Positions 28,001-36,507 of a stretch of DNA of 64,000 nt are shown piece after piece; positions within the stretch are counted from its first letter, which is position 1, and each line of letters opens with the position of its first letter. A program made the position numbers and the translations under genes. The notes beneath the pieces are model-generated. The model saw only the letters and a list, made by a program, of their open reading frames with translations, did not search any database and was not told the origin of the DNA. Location: the NCBI GenBank assembly GCA_937872895.1, contig CALMUP010000023.1, forward strand, positions 100,221-164,220, given 5' to 3'. The DNA comes from an uncultured Verrucomicrobiota bacterium. Its GTDB lineage: Bacteria; Verrucomicrobiota; Kiritimatiellia; CAIVKH01.

Positions 28001-28951
28001 CTCGAACCGATGACCAACTCCTCGTGGGGCGTGATCATCACCAACGCCCGCAACACCGTGCTGGGCGGGTTCACCGCCGAGGAACGCAACCTGATCACCC
28101 GCAACAACGGCGGCGTGCTTGTCACCGGCACCAACGCGCTGAACAACGATGTGGCGCGCAACCTGATCTACGGCAACAGCGCGCGCCTCAACATCGATCT
28201 CGGCGTACTCGGCTTCAACACCAACGACGTGAACGATGCGGATGAAGGCCCGAACCGCCTGCAGAACCGGCCCCGGGTGACCGGCGGTTTCATCGTGTCG
28301 CCCGGCGGGTTCCTGTACGCACAAGGCGTGCTGACCAGCGCCCCGTCCACGACCTATGCCATCGATGTCTTCCGCGCCCAAGGCACCAACGCGAGCGCCT
28401 TCCGGTACATCGGCCGCACGTTCACCACGACCGATGCCGGCGGGGTGGGTACGTTCACGGGCGGTTTCCTGTTTACCCTCGCTGCGGGCGAATACCTGTC
28501 CGCCACAGCGACCGATCCGGATGGCAACACGTCCGAACTCGCGGTGACCCCGTCCGGCATCGTCTCCGAAACCGCACTGGACGGCGACAACGACGGCATC
28601 CCGGACTACTGGGAAATCCTCTACGGCCTGAACCCCGCCTCGTCCAACGCGCCCACCGCCGACTTCGATCTCGATGGGGTCAGCGACTACGAGGAATACC
28701 TCGCCGATACGGCAGCCAACAACGACGAGCAGTTCCCGGTCATCACCGCGTTCGACGTCGGTACGAACCGCACCGTCACCTTCCCCGCCTCCCCGGTGCG
28801 CGTGTACACCCTGCAGGGATCCGACGCTGTCGAGACCGGAATCTGGAGCGCGGTGGGCGGGAGCGTGACCGGCCAATTCGGTTCCATCACGATGGTGGAC
28901 ACGAACACGCTGGATCGTCGCAGCTACCGCTACACCGTGCGCCTTCCCTGA
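25001..28951 (+). CDS. Giant secreted right-handed beta-helix protein
   Basis: 1316 residues from ATG 25001, preceded by AAGGAG. A signal peptide (KSTFVAMGLCLGLLVATNQVHA) leads into more than twenty degenerate coils of the NosD/pectate-lyase type, rich in NVIGG, NVISGN, GNYIG and GNFIG motifs, a stacked parallel helix. Near residue 1190 it ends in a calcium-binding DGDNDGIPDYWE then DFDLDGVSDYEEY segment (thrombospondin-3/EF-hand-like repeats) and a final small beta domain. There is no sorting tail such as PEP-CTERM. The role is likely surface adhesion or glycan binding; catalytic residues are not obvious. It is a single gene with its own promoter region, downstream of the two-component pair. 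Confidence 0.92.
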   Translation: MKSTFVAMGLCLGLLVATNQVHAATYTVINTNDSGGGSLRWAITSALSSAPPNVVAFNIPGAGPHVITITGAQLPNITNATSIRGDSQPGYTNTPLIVIRGPSTSVFGTGLIAQHNSAHIRGVRVTGFFQGIGSQSIVNGCVIDDNGVGIVATAGVIGGSHVTNRNIIINNHTNGISIFTNSSVIIRGNFIGVEADGVTPAPNGENGIRLNYASGITIEGHPDYPQVISGHTNGAGILLAPNGGYVWMSSANTIRGNFIGTDVTGTIAVPNRKGIHSWGGAGNIIGGTTANERNIIAGNTAEGVLLEGFLLISPTAYNNQLRGNYIGLAADGMTPLTNDIGVHILNGMSNLVGGAAAGQGNRFGASEFHQVYISASGSALCYSNVVQGNWIGVNTGNTVIAGGQTGIYILNASNNVIGGVSSSARNVIGGSGSGIYITGTNAQGNRVIGNLIGCGPNGEVFPNNSYGVNIFHASRNTIGGAYTNEANTISGNQYYGVLISGSGSFNNVVAGNRIGTDPTGSASLSNRYSGIDISGGAYSNLVGGTSYALANVIAGNGGSGISIRDTNTRENDIRNNYIGMSTGFVAIGNSGNGIEVFQASTNRIGPNNYIGNSQGSGAGVRVNGTNAYGNILFSNVIGMDNAANRHPNYYGVDILDARETQVGLPIFFGGNFISGNLSDGVVVRGLARDTRVQVNYIGVDFTRTVAVTNGSSGIYVDAFDTVIGGPDGFNQIAGNNLNGISINGGSGTVVQGNYVGLDSSGNAGISNKQYGISINNATNVLIGGAGGLRNVIASSRLTGLVVGGSSSNVVVQGNYIGLNASGDAAIRNGTTGLGVDASDVTIGGTGVLGNVISGNSSFGIEINTGRNARVLGNTIGLAADGVTPIPNASGGVRIRAGAVGVFFGGTNSAEANVVARNGSTTEFIVDGPSAGHQILGNFIGVQRFGATFTNHDASRGLFINNAPSNRIAGNVFGQLAEPLYIGGTGSFANVVQGNFIGEYNLEPMTNSSWGVIITNARNTVLGGFTAEERNLITRNNGGVLVTGTNALNNDVARNLIYGNSARLNIDLGVLGFNTNDVNDADEGPNRLQNRPRVTGGFIVSPGGFLYAQGVLTSAPSTTYAIDVFRAQGTNASAFRYIGRTFTTTDAGGVGTFTGGFLFTLAAGEYLSATATDPDGNTSELAVTPSGIVSETALDGDNDGIPDYWEILYGLNPASSNAPTADFDLDGVSDYEEYLADTAANNDEQFPVITAFDVGTNRTVTFPASPVRVYTLQGSDAVETGIWSAVGGSVTGQFGSITMVDTNTLDRRSYRYTVRLP

Positions 28952-29007
28952 CCGGTCGCGCCATCGCCCGGACCGGTGGGCTTTCTGGCCTCACCTCGTT
29001 CGTGCGG

Positions 29008-29928
29008 TCAGGCGTGCCCGCCGGCGAGGCGCTGGAGCAGTGCGGCAATCCGCGGCGCGGGCACCTCGAGGCGCGCAGCGAGAGCGAGCGGGCGCGCGTA
29101 GATCGCCTCGAGCTCGAGCGGCTTGCCGGCCTCGGCGTCGAGCAGCATGCTGGTCTTGTACGGGTTCATCCGATCGGTGACGTCGAGCATCTGCTGGATG
29201 AATGAATCCTCGACGGCGCACCCGTCGGCGGCGGCGAGGACCTGCACCTCGCGCATCAGCGCGACGACCTCCGCCCGCAGCGCCGCATCCCCCATGATCA
29301 CATCCGTGGTGGCGCGGTGCAGGACCGACAGCCCGTTGTACGGGATGTTCCAGACGAGCTTGCGCCACCGCGCGAGGCGCAGGTCGTCGGCGACGGTGAC
29401 CGGGACCCGCGCGGCGGTGAAGGCTTCGACGAGGCGGGTCCGCCACGCGTGCGCCTCCGCCGGGGAACTGCTCCCCTCGTGCCATCCGAGCAGGATGTCG
29501 CCGTAGTCGAGATGCCGCACCCACCCCGGTCCGGTCTTGTTGGCGCCGATGAAACACAGGCCGCCGAACACCGGCACCCCCGGCGCAGCCTGCGCCGCAT
29601 CGTCCTCGACGCCCCATCCGTTCTGCAACACCAGCACCACCCCGCCCGGCTTCACCACCGGCGGCAGCAATTCGGACAGCGCCGTGTTGGCGGTAGTCTT
29701 CAACGCGACGATCACGGCATCGCACCGCGGCATGGCCGATACGGTTTCGCAGGCATTCACACGGGCGTGGAGCATGGCGCGGCCGACCGACTCGACGACG
29801 AGGCCGTGGTCGCGCACCCAGGCGGCATCGCGGCGGCACAAGGCATGAACGTCCGCGCCGGACTGGGCGAGGCGCGCACCGTAATATCCTCCGAGCGCGC
29901 CGGTTCCGATGACCGCGAACGAGGTCAC
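29008..29928 (-). CDS. panE: 2-dehydropantoate 2-reductase PanE-like
   Basis: 306 residues. NADPH-dependent reduction of ketopantoate in pantothenate biosynthesis is the family activity. The Rossmann loop GTGALGGYYG (8-17), catalytic Lys in RWRKLVWNIPYN and the C-terminal SMLLDAEAGKPLELEAI, with catalytic Glu, are present. Many paralogues act on other 2-keto acids, so the exact substrate is not certain. It overlaps the Ser/Thr kinase gene by 4 bases. Confidence 0.88.
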   Translation of the reverse strand: MTSFAVIGTGALGGYYGARLAQSGADVHALCRRDAAWVRDHGLVVESVGRAMLHARVNACETVSAMPRCDAVIVALKTTANTALSELLPPVVKPGGVVLVLQNGWGVEDDAAQAAPGVPVFGGLCFIGANKTGPGWVRHLDYGDILLGWHEGSSSPAEAHAWRTRLVEAFTAARVPVTVADDLRLARWRKLVWNIPYNGLSVLHRATTDVIMGDAALRAEVVALMREVQVLAAADGCAVEDSFIQQMLDVTDRMNPYKTSMLLDAEAGKPLELEAIYARPLALAARLEVPAPRIAALLQRLAGGHA

Positions 29929-32168
29929 GGTCCGGCGTTGACCTGCAGCAACAGCGAGGCCATCTGCGCCGGCATCATCAGCATCACCCGCGCCTGCACG
30001 GTGCGGGACGCAGCATCCCCGGCGGCCGCGAGTTCGGTATCGATGCGCACCAGGCTGTCGTTGCTCCGGACCCGGTGGGCGATCAAGCCGTCCGCCGCCT
30101 CGCGTTTCCGCGTGTTGACAAAGTCATACGCCTTCCAGTTGGCAGAGAACAAGGCCGGCTCCATCCGTGCGGCGGCCGGTCGTTCATCGTTGAGCTGGGC
30201 CATCACCACGCGGTCATTGCGATCCACCACGAGGGTGAGTTGCTGCGCACCGGTAAAGTCACCGGTGAAAACATAGGTGAACAACGCACCCGAGGGAAAG
30301 CCCGGCGCGATGAGCGGACGGCGGATCGGCAGTTCCTGCCTCAGGACCCGAACCGCTTCACGCGCCGACATCATGGTGGTGATGCCGGGATACAGGGTGA
30401 CCCCGGACTCGACCTCCAGCGCGTCCGACGGCTGCACGTGCCGCGCCAGCAGCCGGCGCAGGTCCACGCCGTACTCGAAACTTCCGGCATTCGGGGTGCG
30501 CCAGGTATCGCCCAGCGAGAGGCGCAACTTCGACACGACCTTTTCCTCCGGAGCGGGGGCCGCCGCCTCCCCGTCATCGACAAACACCACGGAGGATCCG
30601 GCGGAAGGACGCGCAGCGGTCGAGCGGACCGACGGGCCATCTGCCACTTCGATCACGATCAGGTCATCGCGTGCGGCCGGCACGCTCGACGATGGTGCGG
30701 CCTGCGCGCCGGTATCGAGCTGGGTCGAGTGCCGTACGTTTGCGAGAAGCCCGTAACACTGGTCGATGTAGGCGCCGATGTTGATATGCTCCGGGGCGAA
30801 ATCACGGCAGGCTTCGAAATGTTCGATGGCCTTGCGGCAATTCTCCGTGACGGTCGCGAGCACCTCCGGGTTCTGGCGGGTGCGCTGGAAGGTCGTGTAA
30901 TCGGCCAGCGCCTGGTTGAACAACTTCGCCCCGGCCAGGTAGTCTTCGTTGCGCCAGGGCCCGGAATCGCGCGACTCGACCGCCGGCGTTTCCGCCTCAG
31001 AGGGAGCGGATGCGGATGGATCGGCGTGTTGCTCGACGGGGTCCGGTTGCGGGGTGGTGAAGCGGGCGAGCAGGTCGCGCGGGTCCGGAACATGTCCGTG
31101 GTACCAGGCCACGCCATAGAGTGCCGCGGCGGTGACGAGCAGGCTGAACAGCGAACCGGCGGCGCGGGCGAGCCCGCCTCCGCTGCGGTGCGGTGGTGGC
31201 AGGTTCGCCGGCAACTCCGTCTTGCGCAGTACCAGTTTGCGCGGACCATCAGCCGGGGGCACGACGATGGCGGGCTTCACTGCGGCGCGCCCGGGATCGC
31301 GGCGAATCGTGCTCGCGCCGATCTCGGGCAGGGGCGGCTCGGGCAGGCGTCCCTTGCGGACTGCCTCGAGGTCCTTCAGCGCGAGGGTCCAGAAATGCGG
31401 ACGCAAGGCGCGGTCTTTGACCATCCATTTTTCGATCAGCCAGGCAACCGGTGCCGTCACCCGCGGATTCACCACGGCCGGATCGTCAAGGTAATCGGTC
31501 TCGTGGCGGTTCATGGCCTGGCTACCCGGCGCTTCGCGGAACGGCAACACACCGGTCACCATGTGGTACAAGGTCGCGGCCAGGGAATAGAGGTCGGTGC
31601 GGCAGTCGAGGTCGGTCTCGCCCTGCGACACTTCCGGCGCGGTGTAGTTCGGGGTGCCGAGAATAACCCCGCTGTCGCTGCGCGCCTGGAGCAGGCCGAT
31701 CAGGCGGGCGAGGCCGAAGTCGGCGACCTTGACCAGGCCGGACACGCGGTCCACCAGCAGGTTGTCGGGCTTGAGGTCGCAGTGGATCAGGCAATGTTTC
31801 TCCCAGGCGTAGGCGAGGGCGCGGGAAACCTGGGCGACGAGTTCAAGGGCGCGGGCTTCGGGAAGGAAGCCATCCTGGCGGATCAGGTCGCCTACCGTGG
31901 GACCGTCCACATACTCCATGACCAGGTAGGTGGTGCCGGCGGTTTCACCGGTATCGATCACCTGGACGATGCCGGGATGGTTCAGCTTCGCGGCGAGCTG
32001 GGCTTCGCTGCGGAAGCGGTCGCGCGCCTCCTGGTCGGGCAGCGAAGAGGCGTCGAGGATCTTGATCGCGACGAGCCGGTCGAGGGAAAGCTGGCGCGCC
32101 TTCCAGACGGTGGCCATGCCTCCGTCGGCGATTTTCTCCATGATCTCGTAGCCGTTGATCTCGAGCAT
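29925..32168 (-). CDS. Transmembrane serine/threonine protein kinase
   Basis: 747 residues. The Hanks-type kinase domain (7-260) has Gly loop ADGGMATVW, Lys36, Glu55, the catalytic loop HCDLKPDN (129-136; Cys replaces the usual Arg) and DFG at 150-152. A membrane helix (about 340-360, LFSLLVTAAALYGVAW) separates it from a 370-residue extracytoplasmic part with no recognised family. An AAGGGGG ribosome binding site precedes ATG 32168, and a TATAAA (32193-32198, reverse strand) may be its -10. It is followed by panE with a 4-base overlap. Confidence 0.9.
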   Translation of the reverse strand: MLEINGYEIMEKIADGGMATVWKARQLSLDRLVAIKILDASSLPDQEARDRFRSEAQLAAKLNHPGIVQVIDTGETAGTTYLVMEYVDGPTVGDLIRQDGFLPEARALELVAQVSRALAYAWEKHCLIHCDLKPDNLLVDRVSGLVKVADFGLARLIGLLQARSDSGVILGTPNYTAPEVSQGETDLDCRTDLYSLAATLYHMVTGVLPFREAPGSQAMNRHETDYLDDPAVVNPRVTAPVAWLIEKWMVKDRALRPHFWTLALKDLEAVRKGRLPEPPLPEIGASTIRRDPGRAAVKPAIVVPPADGPRKLVLRKTELPANLPPPHRSGGGLARAAGSLFSLLVTAAALYGVAWYHGHVPDPRDLLARFTTPQPDPVEQHADPSASAPSEAETPAVESRDSGPWRNEDYLAGAKLFNQALADYTTFQRTRQNPEVLATVTENCRKAIEHFEACRDFAPEHINIGAYIDQCYGLLANVRHSTQLDTGAQAAPSSSVPAARDDLIVIEVADGPSVRSTAARPSAGSSVVFVDDGEAAAPAPEEKVVSKLRLSLGDTWRTPNAGSFEYGVDLRRLLARHVQPSDALEVESGVTLYPGITTMMSAREAVRVLRQELPIRRPLIAPGFPSGALFTYVFTGDFTGAQQLTLVVDRNDRVVMAQLNDERPAAARMEPALFSANWKAYDFVNTRKREAADGLIAHRVRSNDSLVRIDTELAAAGDAASRTVQARVMLMMPAQMASLLLQVNAGP

Positions 32169-32263
32169 GCGGCCCCCTTGCGTTTCGCCCCGTTTATAAC
32201 TGACCGGCGCGCGGACGGACCAGCGAATTCCGAACGGCGGGTGATTGGCCGGTGCGAGCCGGG

Positions 32264-33628
32264 TTACTCGGCCTCGAGAAACCGGCGCGGTGTGCGGTAG
32301 CGTCGGCCGTGGTCATCGATCAGTTCAGCCATGAATTCATACGCGCCGTCGCGGGATCCGTGCCAGCCCCACTCGTACGGGGGCTCCTCGACCGCGCCGA
32401 TGACCACGCCGTTTTCCATGAACAGGATCCTGCGCACGCTCAATCCCGGCGGCGGTTCAACCGCGAGTATGGAGGAACGATCGCGTTGATTCGGCTCGGT
32501 CAGGTCACGGAGGGTCAGCACGGTGGCCGGCCAGGTTGCCGGATCCGCATCGGATTCAACGCGGAGCAGGAATGCGGTATGCCGTTCGCCGCGCAAGCCA
32601 TACCCGGTGATGTCGCGGCGGTGGTTGATACCGGTCGCCTGGACCAGCCACCAGTCCGGTCCGGTGTCGGTAATCTCGTTCAAGTCGAACCAGCGGCCCT
32701 CCAGCCAGGCACAGGCGAGTTCATCGGACCAGTAGGACGGGATGCACGAGCCGACCACATCACCGCGGGCGTTCAGCTCGCGGGCACTGCTGTAGAGCGC
32801 GCGGTGATCCTCGAGCAGGGTGAAGCCCGCACCCGGCCGGTAACGGAAGGCGCGCACCCGTGCCGAATCCACCATGGTGTAACCGACGGCCTCGCCCGCA
32901 TCGTTGAGGGCGACCGCGGCACTGCCGGCAAAGGCGGAGACCAGCCGGAAATCGGTAAGGTTGCGCGCGGCCAACCCGGCCGGAAAATAGAAGGCGTGTC
33001 CGGCAAATGCTTCCTCGGCTCCGGTCTGGATCTGGCCGACCACATCACCGCCCTTGTTCACGTCCAGCGCCTGGAACGCACCGGCTCCCGGCAGGCGCGG
33101 GAGCAGTCGTACCGTGCCGTCCTCCCACCACGCGGCTCGTTGTCCGTCGGCATCCTCGATCATCCCGACCACCTGGCCGCGCTCGTTCGCGGCGATGGCC
33201 GTTCCATGCACGGTCGAGGTGGTCACGGGAAGGGCGCGCATTCCCGTCGATTCTGTCCAGAGGAAGGGCCGCATCTCGCCAGCGGTGGTTTCCGATTCGC
33301 CGACCACGACACCCTGGTCGGTGATATCCAGTGCCCGGCTGTTGCGTCCCCCGAGGGTGCCCAGTTCGCGCAAGCCCTTGTCCGATGACCAGATGAAGGC
33401 GTGTACCTCGTTGTCTCCTGTTTCCATTTCGCCGACCACAACGCCCTGGCTGTTCAACGCCCAGGCGCGGGTCGCGCCACCGCCCGGCGCGGAGATGGGA
33501 ACAAGGGTATAGAGGGGTTTCATCGGCGCGGCCACGACACGGCATGCGGCTGCGATGGCGAGGAGGGCGATGATCCATCCCGCGCCGCGCCTCACCCCGG
33601 ATTCCCCGTTTGTCCGCAGGGGGTTCAC
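32264..33628 (-). CDS. Secreted HAF-repeat protein
   Basis: 454 residues from GTG 33626-33628, which overlaps the ptsP stop (GTGA). A signal peptide is visible (GWIIALLAIAAACRVVAAP). The body consists of extracellular HAF-type repeats, beta-propeller-like units such as AFIWSSDKGLRELGTLGGRN and ALDITDQGVVVGES, repeated about six times. Function of HAF proteins is unknown; a cell-surface role is inferred. The last 100 residues are unlike the repeats. Confidence 0.75.
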   Translation of the reverse strand: MNPLRTNGESGVRRGAGWIIALLAIAAACRVVAAPMKPLYTLVPISAPGGGATRAWALNSQGVVVGEMETGDNEVHAFIWSSDKGLRELGTLGGRNSRALDITDQGVVVGESETTAGEMRPFLWTESTGMRALPVTTSTVHGTAIAANERGQVVGMIEDADGQRAAWWEDGTVRLLPRLPGAGAFQALDVNKGGDVVGQIQTGAEEAFAGHAFYFPAGLAARNLTDFRLVSAFAGSAAVALNDAGEAVGYTMVDSARVRAFRYRPGAGFTLLEDHRALYSSARELNARGDVVGSCIPSYWSDELACAWLEGRWFDLNEITDTGPDWWLVQATGINHRRDITGYGLRGERHTAFLLRVESDADPATWPATVLTLRDLTEPNQRDRSSILAVEPPPGLSVRRILFMENGVVIGAVEEPPYEWGWHGSRDGAYEFMAELIDDHGRRYRTPRRFLEAE

Positions 33629-35895
33629 GCTTGCCTGATCGCGGCCTCCACATCGGCAATACGGCCCATGAGAAGCAGCCGGTCCACCAGCGCCTCGCAG
33701 GCGCTGACCTGCAGCGATGACAGGGTGCGGTGGACGGAAGGGATCGCGCGCGATTCGACGCTGTACTGCCGGATGCCGATGCCGAGCAGGAACGGGAGCA
33801 TCTTCGCGTCGGCGGCCATCTCGCCGCAGAACGACAACGGCGTGCCGGCATGGGCTGCCGCATCGGCCACGCGCTTGAGCGCGCGCAGCACGGCCGGATG
33901 ATGAGAGACATAGAGATCGGAGATGTGCTGGTTGGTGCGGTCCACCGCCAGCATGTACTGCACGAGGTCGTTGCCGCCGATGGAGAGGAAGTCCGCCTCG
34001 ATCGCGAGTTCCGCAGCGACCTCCACCGCAGCAGGCAGTTCGATCATCGCCCCGAGCCGCGGCAACGCATTGTGTTCGACCCCCTCGGCGCCCAGCTTGG
34101 CCACACACGCACCGACCATCTCGCGGGCCTGGAGGAAATCGTCCACCGACGAAATCATCGGGAACATGATCTTCAGGTCCGACCCGACCCCGGCGCGCAG
34201 CAACGCGCGCAACTGCTGGTTGAACACATCCTTGTAGCGGAACGAGAAGCGGATCGCCCGCAGGCCGAGGAACGGATTGCTTTCCGACACGTTCGGGAAA
34301 TAGGACAGCATCTTGTCGCCGCCGACATCGAGGGTGCGGAAGACGACATCGCGGCCCGCCATCTCATCGAGGATGATCTTGTAGATGCGGTACTGCTCCT
34401 CCTCGGAGGGGAAGCTGTTGCGCACGATGAAGGGGAACTCGCTGCGGTAGAGGCCGACGCCCTCCGCCTTGAGCTTGCGCGCGTTGGCCAGCTCGCTGAG
34501 CATGTTGATGTTGGCGAGGATGCGGACACGCACGCGGTCGGCGGTCCACGTCTCCTCCTGCATGTTCGCGGCGTATTCCTCGGCCTCGCGGCGGCTGGCA
34601 TCGAGGTCGGCGAAACTGCGGCGCACCGTCTCGTCCGGATCGATGTACACATTGCCTTGGTCACCATCGATCAGCAGCGTGTGGTCGGCGGCCGCCTGGA
34701 ACAGGCGCGCTTCCTCGACCACGACCATCGGCAGGTTCAGCGAGCGCGCGAGGATGGCGATGTGGGAGGTGACCGCACCGCCAACCTGGACGATGCCCTC
34801 GGCGTTCTGGGCCGACAACTTCAGTACGTCCGACGGCAGCAGTTCACCCGCGATGACGATGTGTCCGGCGTAGTCGGCGTGGGTTTCCTGGTCGGCGCGC
34901 AGGTTCTGCAGCAGGCGGCGACCAAGGTCCTTCAGGTCCTGCACCTTCTCGCGCAGGCGGGGATTCTGGCTGGCCGAGAAGAGGTTGATGTACTGGTTGA
35001 CCACCTTGTAGATGGCCTGCGGCGGGGCCTCGCCCTGGCGGATCAACGCTTCCATCGCCCCGGAGAACTTCGGGTCCTTCACGATCAGCAGGTGTGCACT
35101 GAAGATCATCGAGGCGACGTCGGCGAGTTGTTCCTCCATGCTGGTCTGCAAGGCTTCGAGCTGCTGTTCGGTGTCGCGCAGGGCGCGCTGGAAATCGGCG
35201 AGGGTACTGGCGGTGCCCGGCGCGGCGTCATCGACCACAAACCGGTCCATCGCCCCGCCGAAGATGGTCGGGCGGCCGGTGGCATGGCCGCGCGCAGCCG
35301 GCTTGCCGCGGATGAACTTGACGTCCTTGAGCGGTTGTTCGTCAGCTTTTGGTGCGGCCGGCTTCTCGTTGCTGATCTTGTGCAGCGCCATCAGCAACTT
35401 GGCGTTCTCGATGGTGGTGGCAAGCTGCGCGGCGATGGCCTGCAAGGCCTTGGTGTCATTCTCGTCGAAGTAGTCGGCGACCGGATCCTGGAGTACGAGC
35501 ACCCCGATGCGTACGAGACCGCGCAGGATCGGAACGGCGAGAAACGCCTGGTACTTCTCCTCGCTGATGCCGGGGATGAACTTGAAGTTTGGATTCTTCG
35601 AACCGCTGCCCTCGCGGATCGGGCGCAGTTCCTTCAGCGCGGTGCCGGTCAGGCCTTCGCCGAGTTTGAGCCGCACCTGGCGGGCCTTGAGGTCGAGGCC
35701 CTGGGTCGCGGTCAGCACCAATTCCTGCGTCTCGTCCTCGTAGAGGTACACCGAGCAGACCGCGGCACGCATGTGGTAGGCGACGATGTTGACCACCGTC
35801 TGGAGGAAATCCCCCAGGCTCTGGCTCTTCTCGAACAGCCCGGCCAGCTCGCCGATGCTGCAGATCAGGTCAACGTTGTCCTTGCGCGTGTTCAT
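33625..35895 (-). CDS. ptsP: PtsP, enzyme I of the nitrogen PTS (EI-Ntr)
   Basis: 756 residues, full length. An N-terminal GAF domain (1-165) is followed by PTS enzyme I: the phosphorylated His in GGAVTSHIAILARSL, and the PEP-utilising TIM barrel with GLYRSEFPFIVR, FRTLDVGGDKML and ANINML. It takes phosphate from PEP and passes it to NPr, then to EIIA-Ntr, a regulatory rather than sugar-transporting chain. NPr and EIIA-Ntr are not in the window. The sixA gene lies 93 bases upstream on the same strand; the HAF gene follows with a 4-base overlap. Confidence 0.95.
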   Translation of the reverse strand: MNTRKDNVDLICSIGELAGLFEKSQSLGDFLQTVVNIVAYHMRAAVCSVYLYEDETQELVLTATQGLDLKARQVRLKLGEGLTGTALKELRPIREGSGSKNPNFKFIPGISEEKYQAFLAVPILRGLVRIGVLVLQDPVADYFDENDTKALQAIAAQLATTIENAKLLMALHKISNEKPAAPKADEQPLKDVKFIRGKPAARGHATGRPTIFGGAMDRFVVDDAAPGTASTLADFQRALRDTEQQLEALQTSMEEQLADVASMIFSAHLLIVKDPKFSGAMEALIRQGEAPPQAIYKVVNQYINLFSASQNPRLREKVQDLKDLGRRLLQNLRADQETHADYAGHIVIAGELLPSDVLKLSAQNAEGIVQVGGAVTSHIAILARSLNLPMVVVEEARLFQAAADHTLLIDGDQGNVYIDPDETVRRSFADLDASRREAEEYAANMQEETWTADRVRVRILANINMLSELANARKLKAEGVGLYRSEFPFIVRNSFPSEEEQYRIYKIILDEMAGRDVVFRTLDVGGDKMLSYFPNVSESNPFLGLRAIRFSFRYKDVFNQQLRALLRAGVGSDLKIMFPMISSVDDFLQAREMVGACVAKLGAEGVEHNALPRLGAMIELPAAVEVAAELAIEADFLSIGGNDLVQYMLAVDRTNQHISDLYVSHHPAVLRALKRVADAAAHAGTPLSFCGEMAADAKMLPFLLGIGIRQYSVESRAIPSVHRTLSSLQVSACEALVDRLLLMGRIADVEAAIRQA

Positions 35896-35988
35896 GCCAT
35901 TCCGTAGTCCGGTGGCACTGTAGTCGGTGAACCGGGAAACTGCAATGGTCGATCGGGTGCGAACGGGTCGGACGGCTGGATTGCGGCA

Positions 35989-36507
35989 TCACGCCCCGGC
36001 GAACAGGTCGGGCGGGAGCAGTGCGCGCAGGCGGAAGGTGCGGCGGGCATCCAGCTCGAGTTCGATCAGTCCGGCCTTCTCCAGTTTCAGGTCAAGGTCG
36101 GGTGCACCGAGCAGTGCCGCGGCGGTACGGGTGAAGTCCGGTTCATGGCCGACCAGGACGACGTGACGCACCTCGGCGAGGGCAGCGAGGGCGAGGGTGC
36201 GGAGAATACGGCGGCGGGCTCCGGGGTTGAGCGCATGATCGACCTGGTAGCCAGGCAGGTCAAAGGCCCGGACGAACAGGTCGGCGGTCTGGCGGGCGCG
36301 CACCGCGGCGGACGCGATCACCCGGTCCGGGGCAGGCCGCGCCGCGGCCAGGCGGGCGAAGGCGCTCCGGGCGATCCGCCGCCCGGCCGGGGTCAGCGGG
36401 CGCGCGAGGTCGTCGCCATCGTACGCATCCGCCTCCACCGCCGCGGCATGGCGCAACAGCCACAAGGTTCGTCGAGGTTGACTGGCCTTCACGGGTGCTT
36501 GATCCAT
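35989..36507 (-). CDS. sixA: Phosphohistidine phosphatase SixA
   Basis: 172 residues. The RHG motif [10 protein letters not shown] (18-27) carries the nucleophilic His, with the other conserved residues in [17 protein letters not shown] and the late GLIELEL strand. In E. coli, SixA dephosphorylates phosphohistidine on NPr of PTS-Ntr (earlier thought to act on ArcB). Here it overlaps the hybrid kinase gene by 19 bases and precedes ptsP by 93 bases, so either an Hpt protein or the PTS-Ntr chain could be its substrate. Confidence 0.9.
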   Translation of the reverse strand: MDQAPVKASQPRRTLWLLRHAAAVEADAYDGDDLARPLTPAGRRIARSAFARLAAARPAPDRVIASAAVRARQTADLFVRAFDLPGYQVDHALNPGARRRILRTLALAALAEVRHVVLVGHEPDFTRTAAALLGAPDLDLKLEKAGLIELELDARRTFRLRALLPPDLFAGA

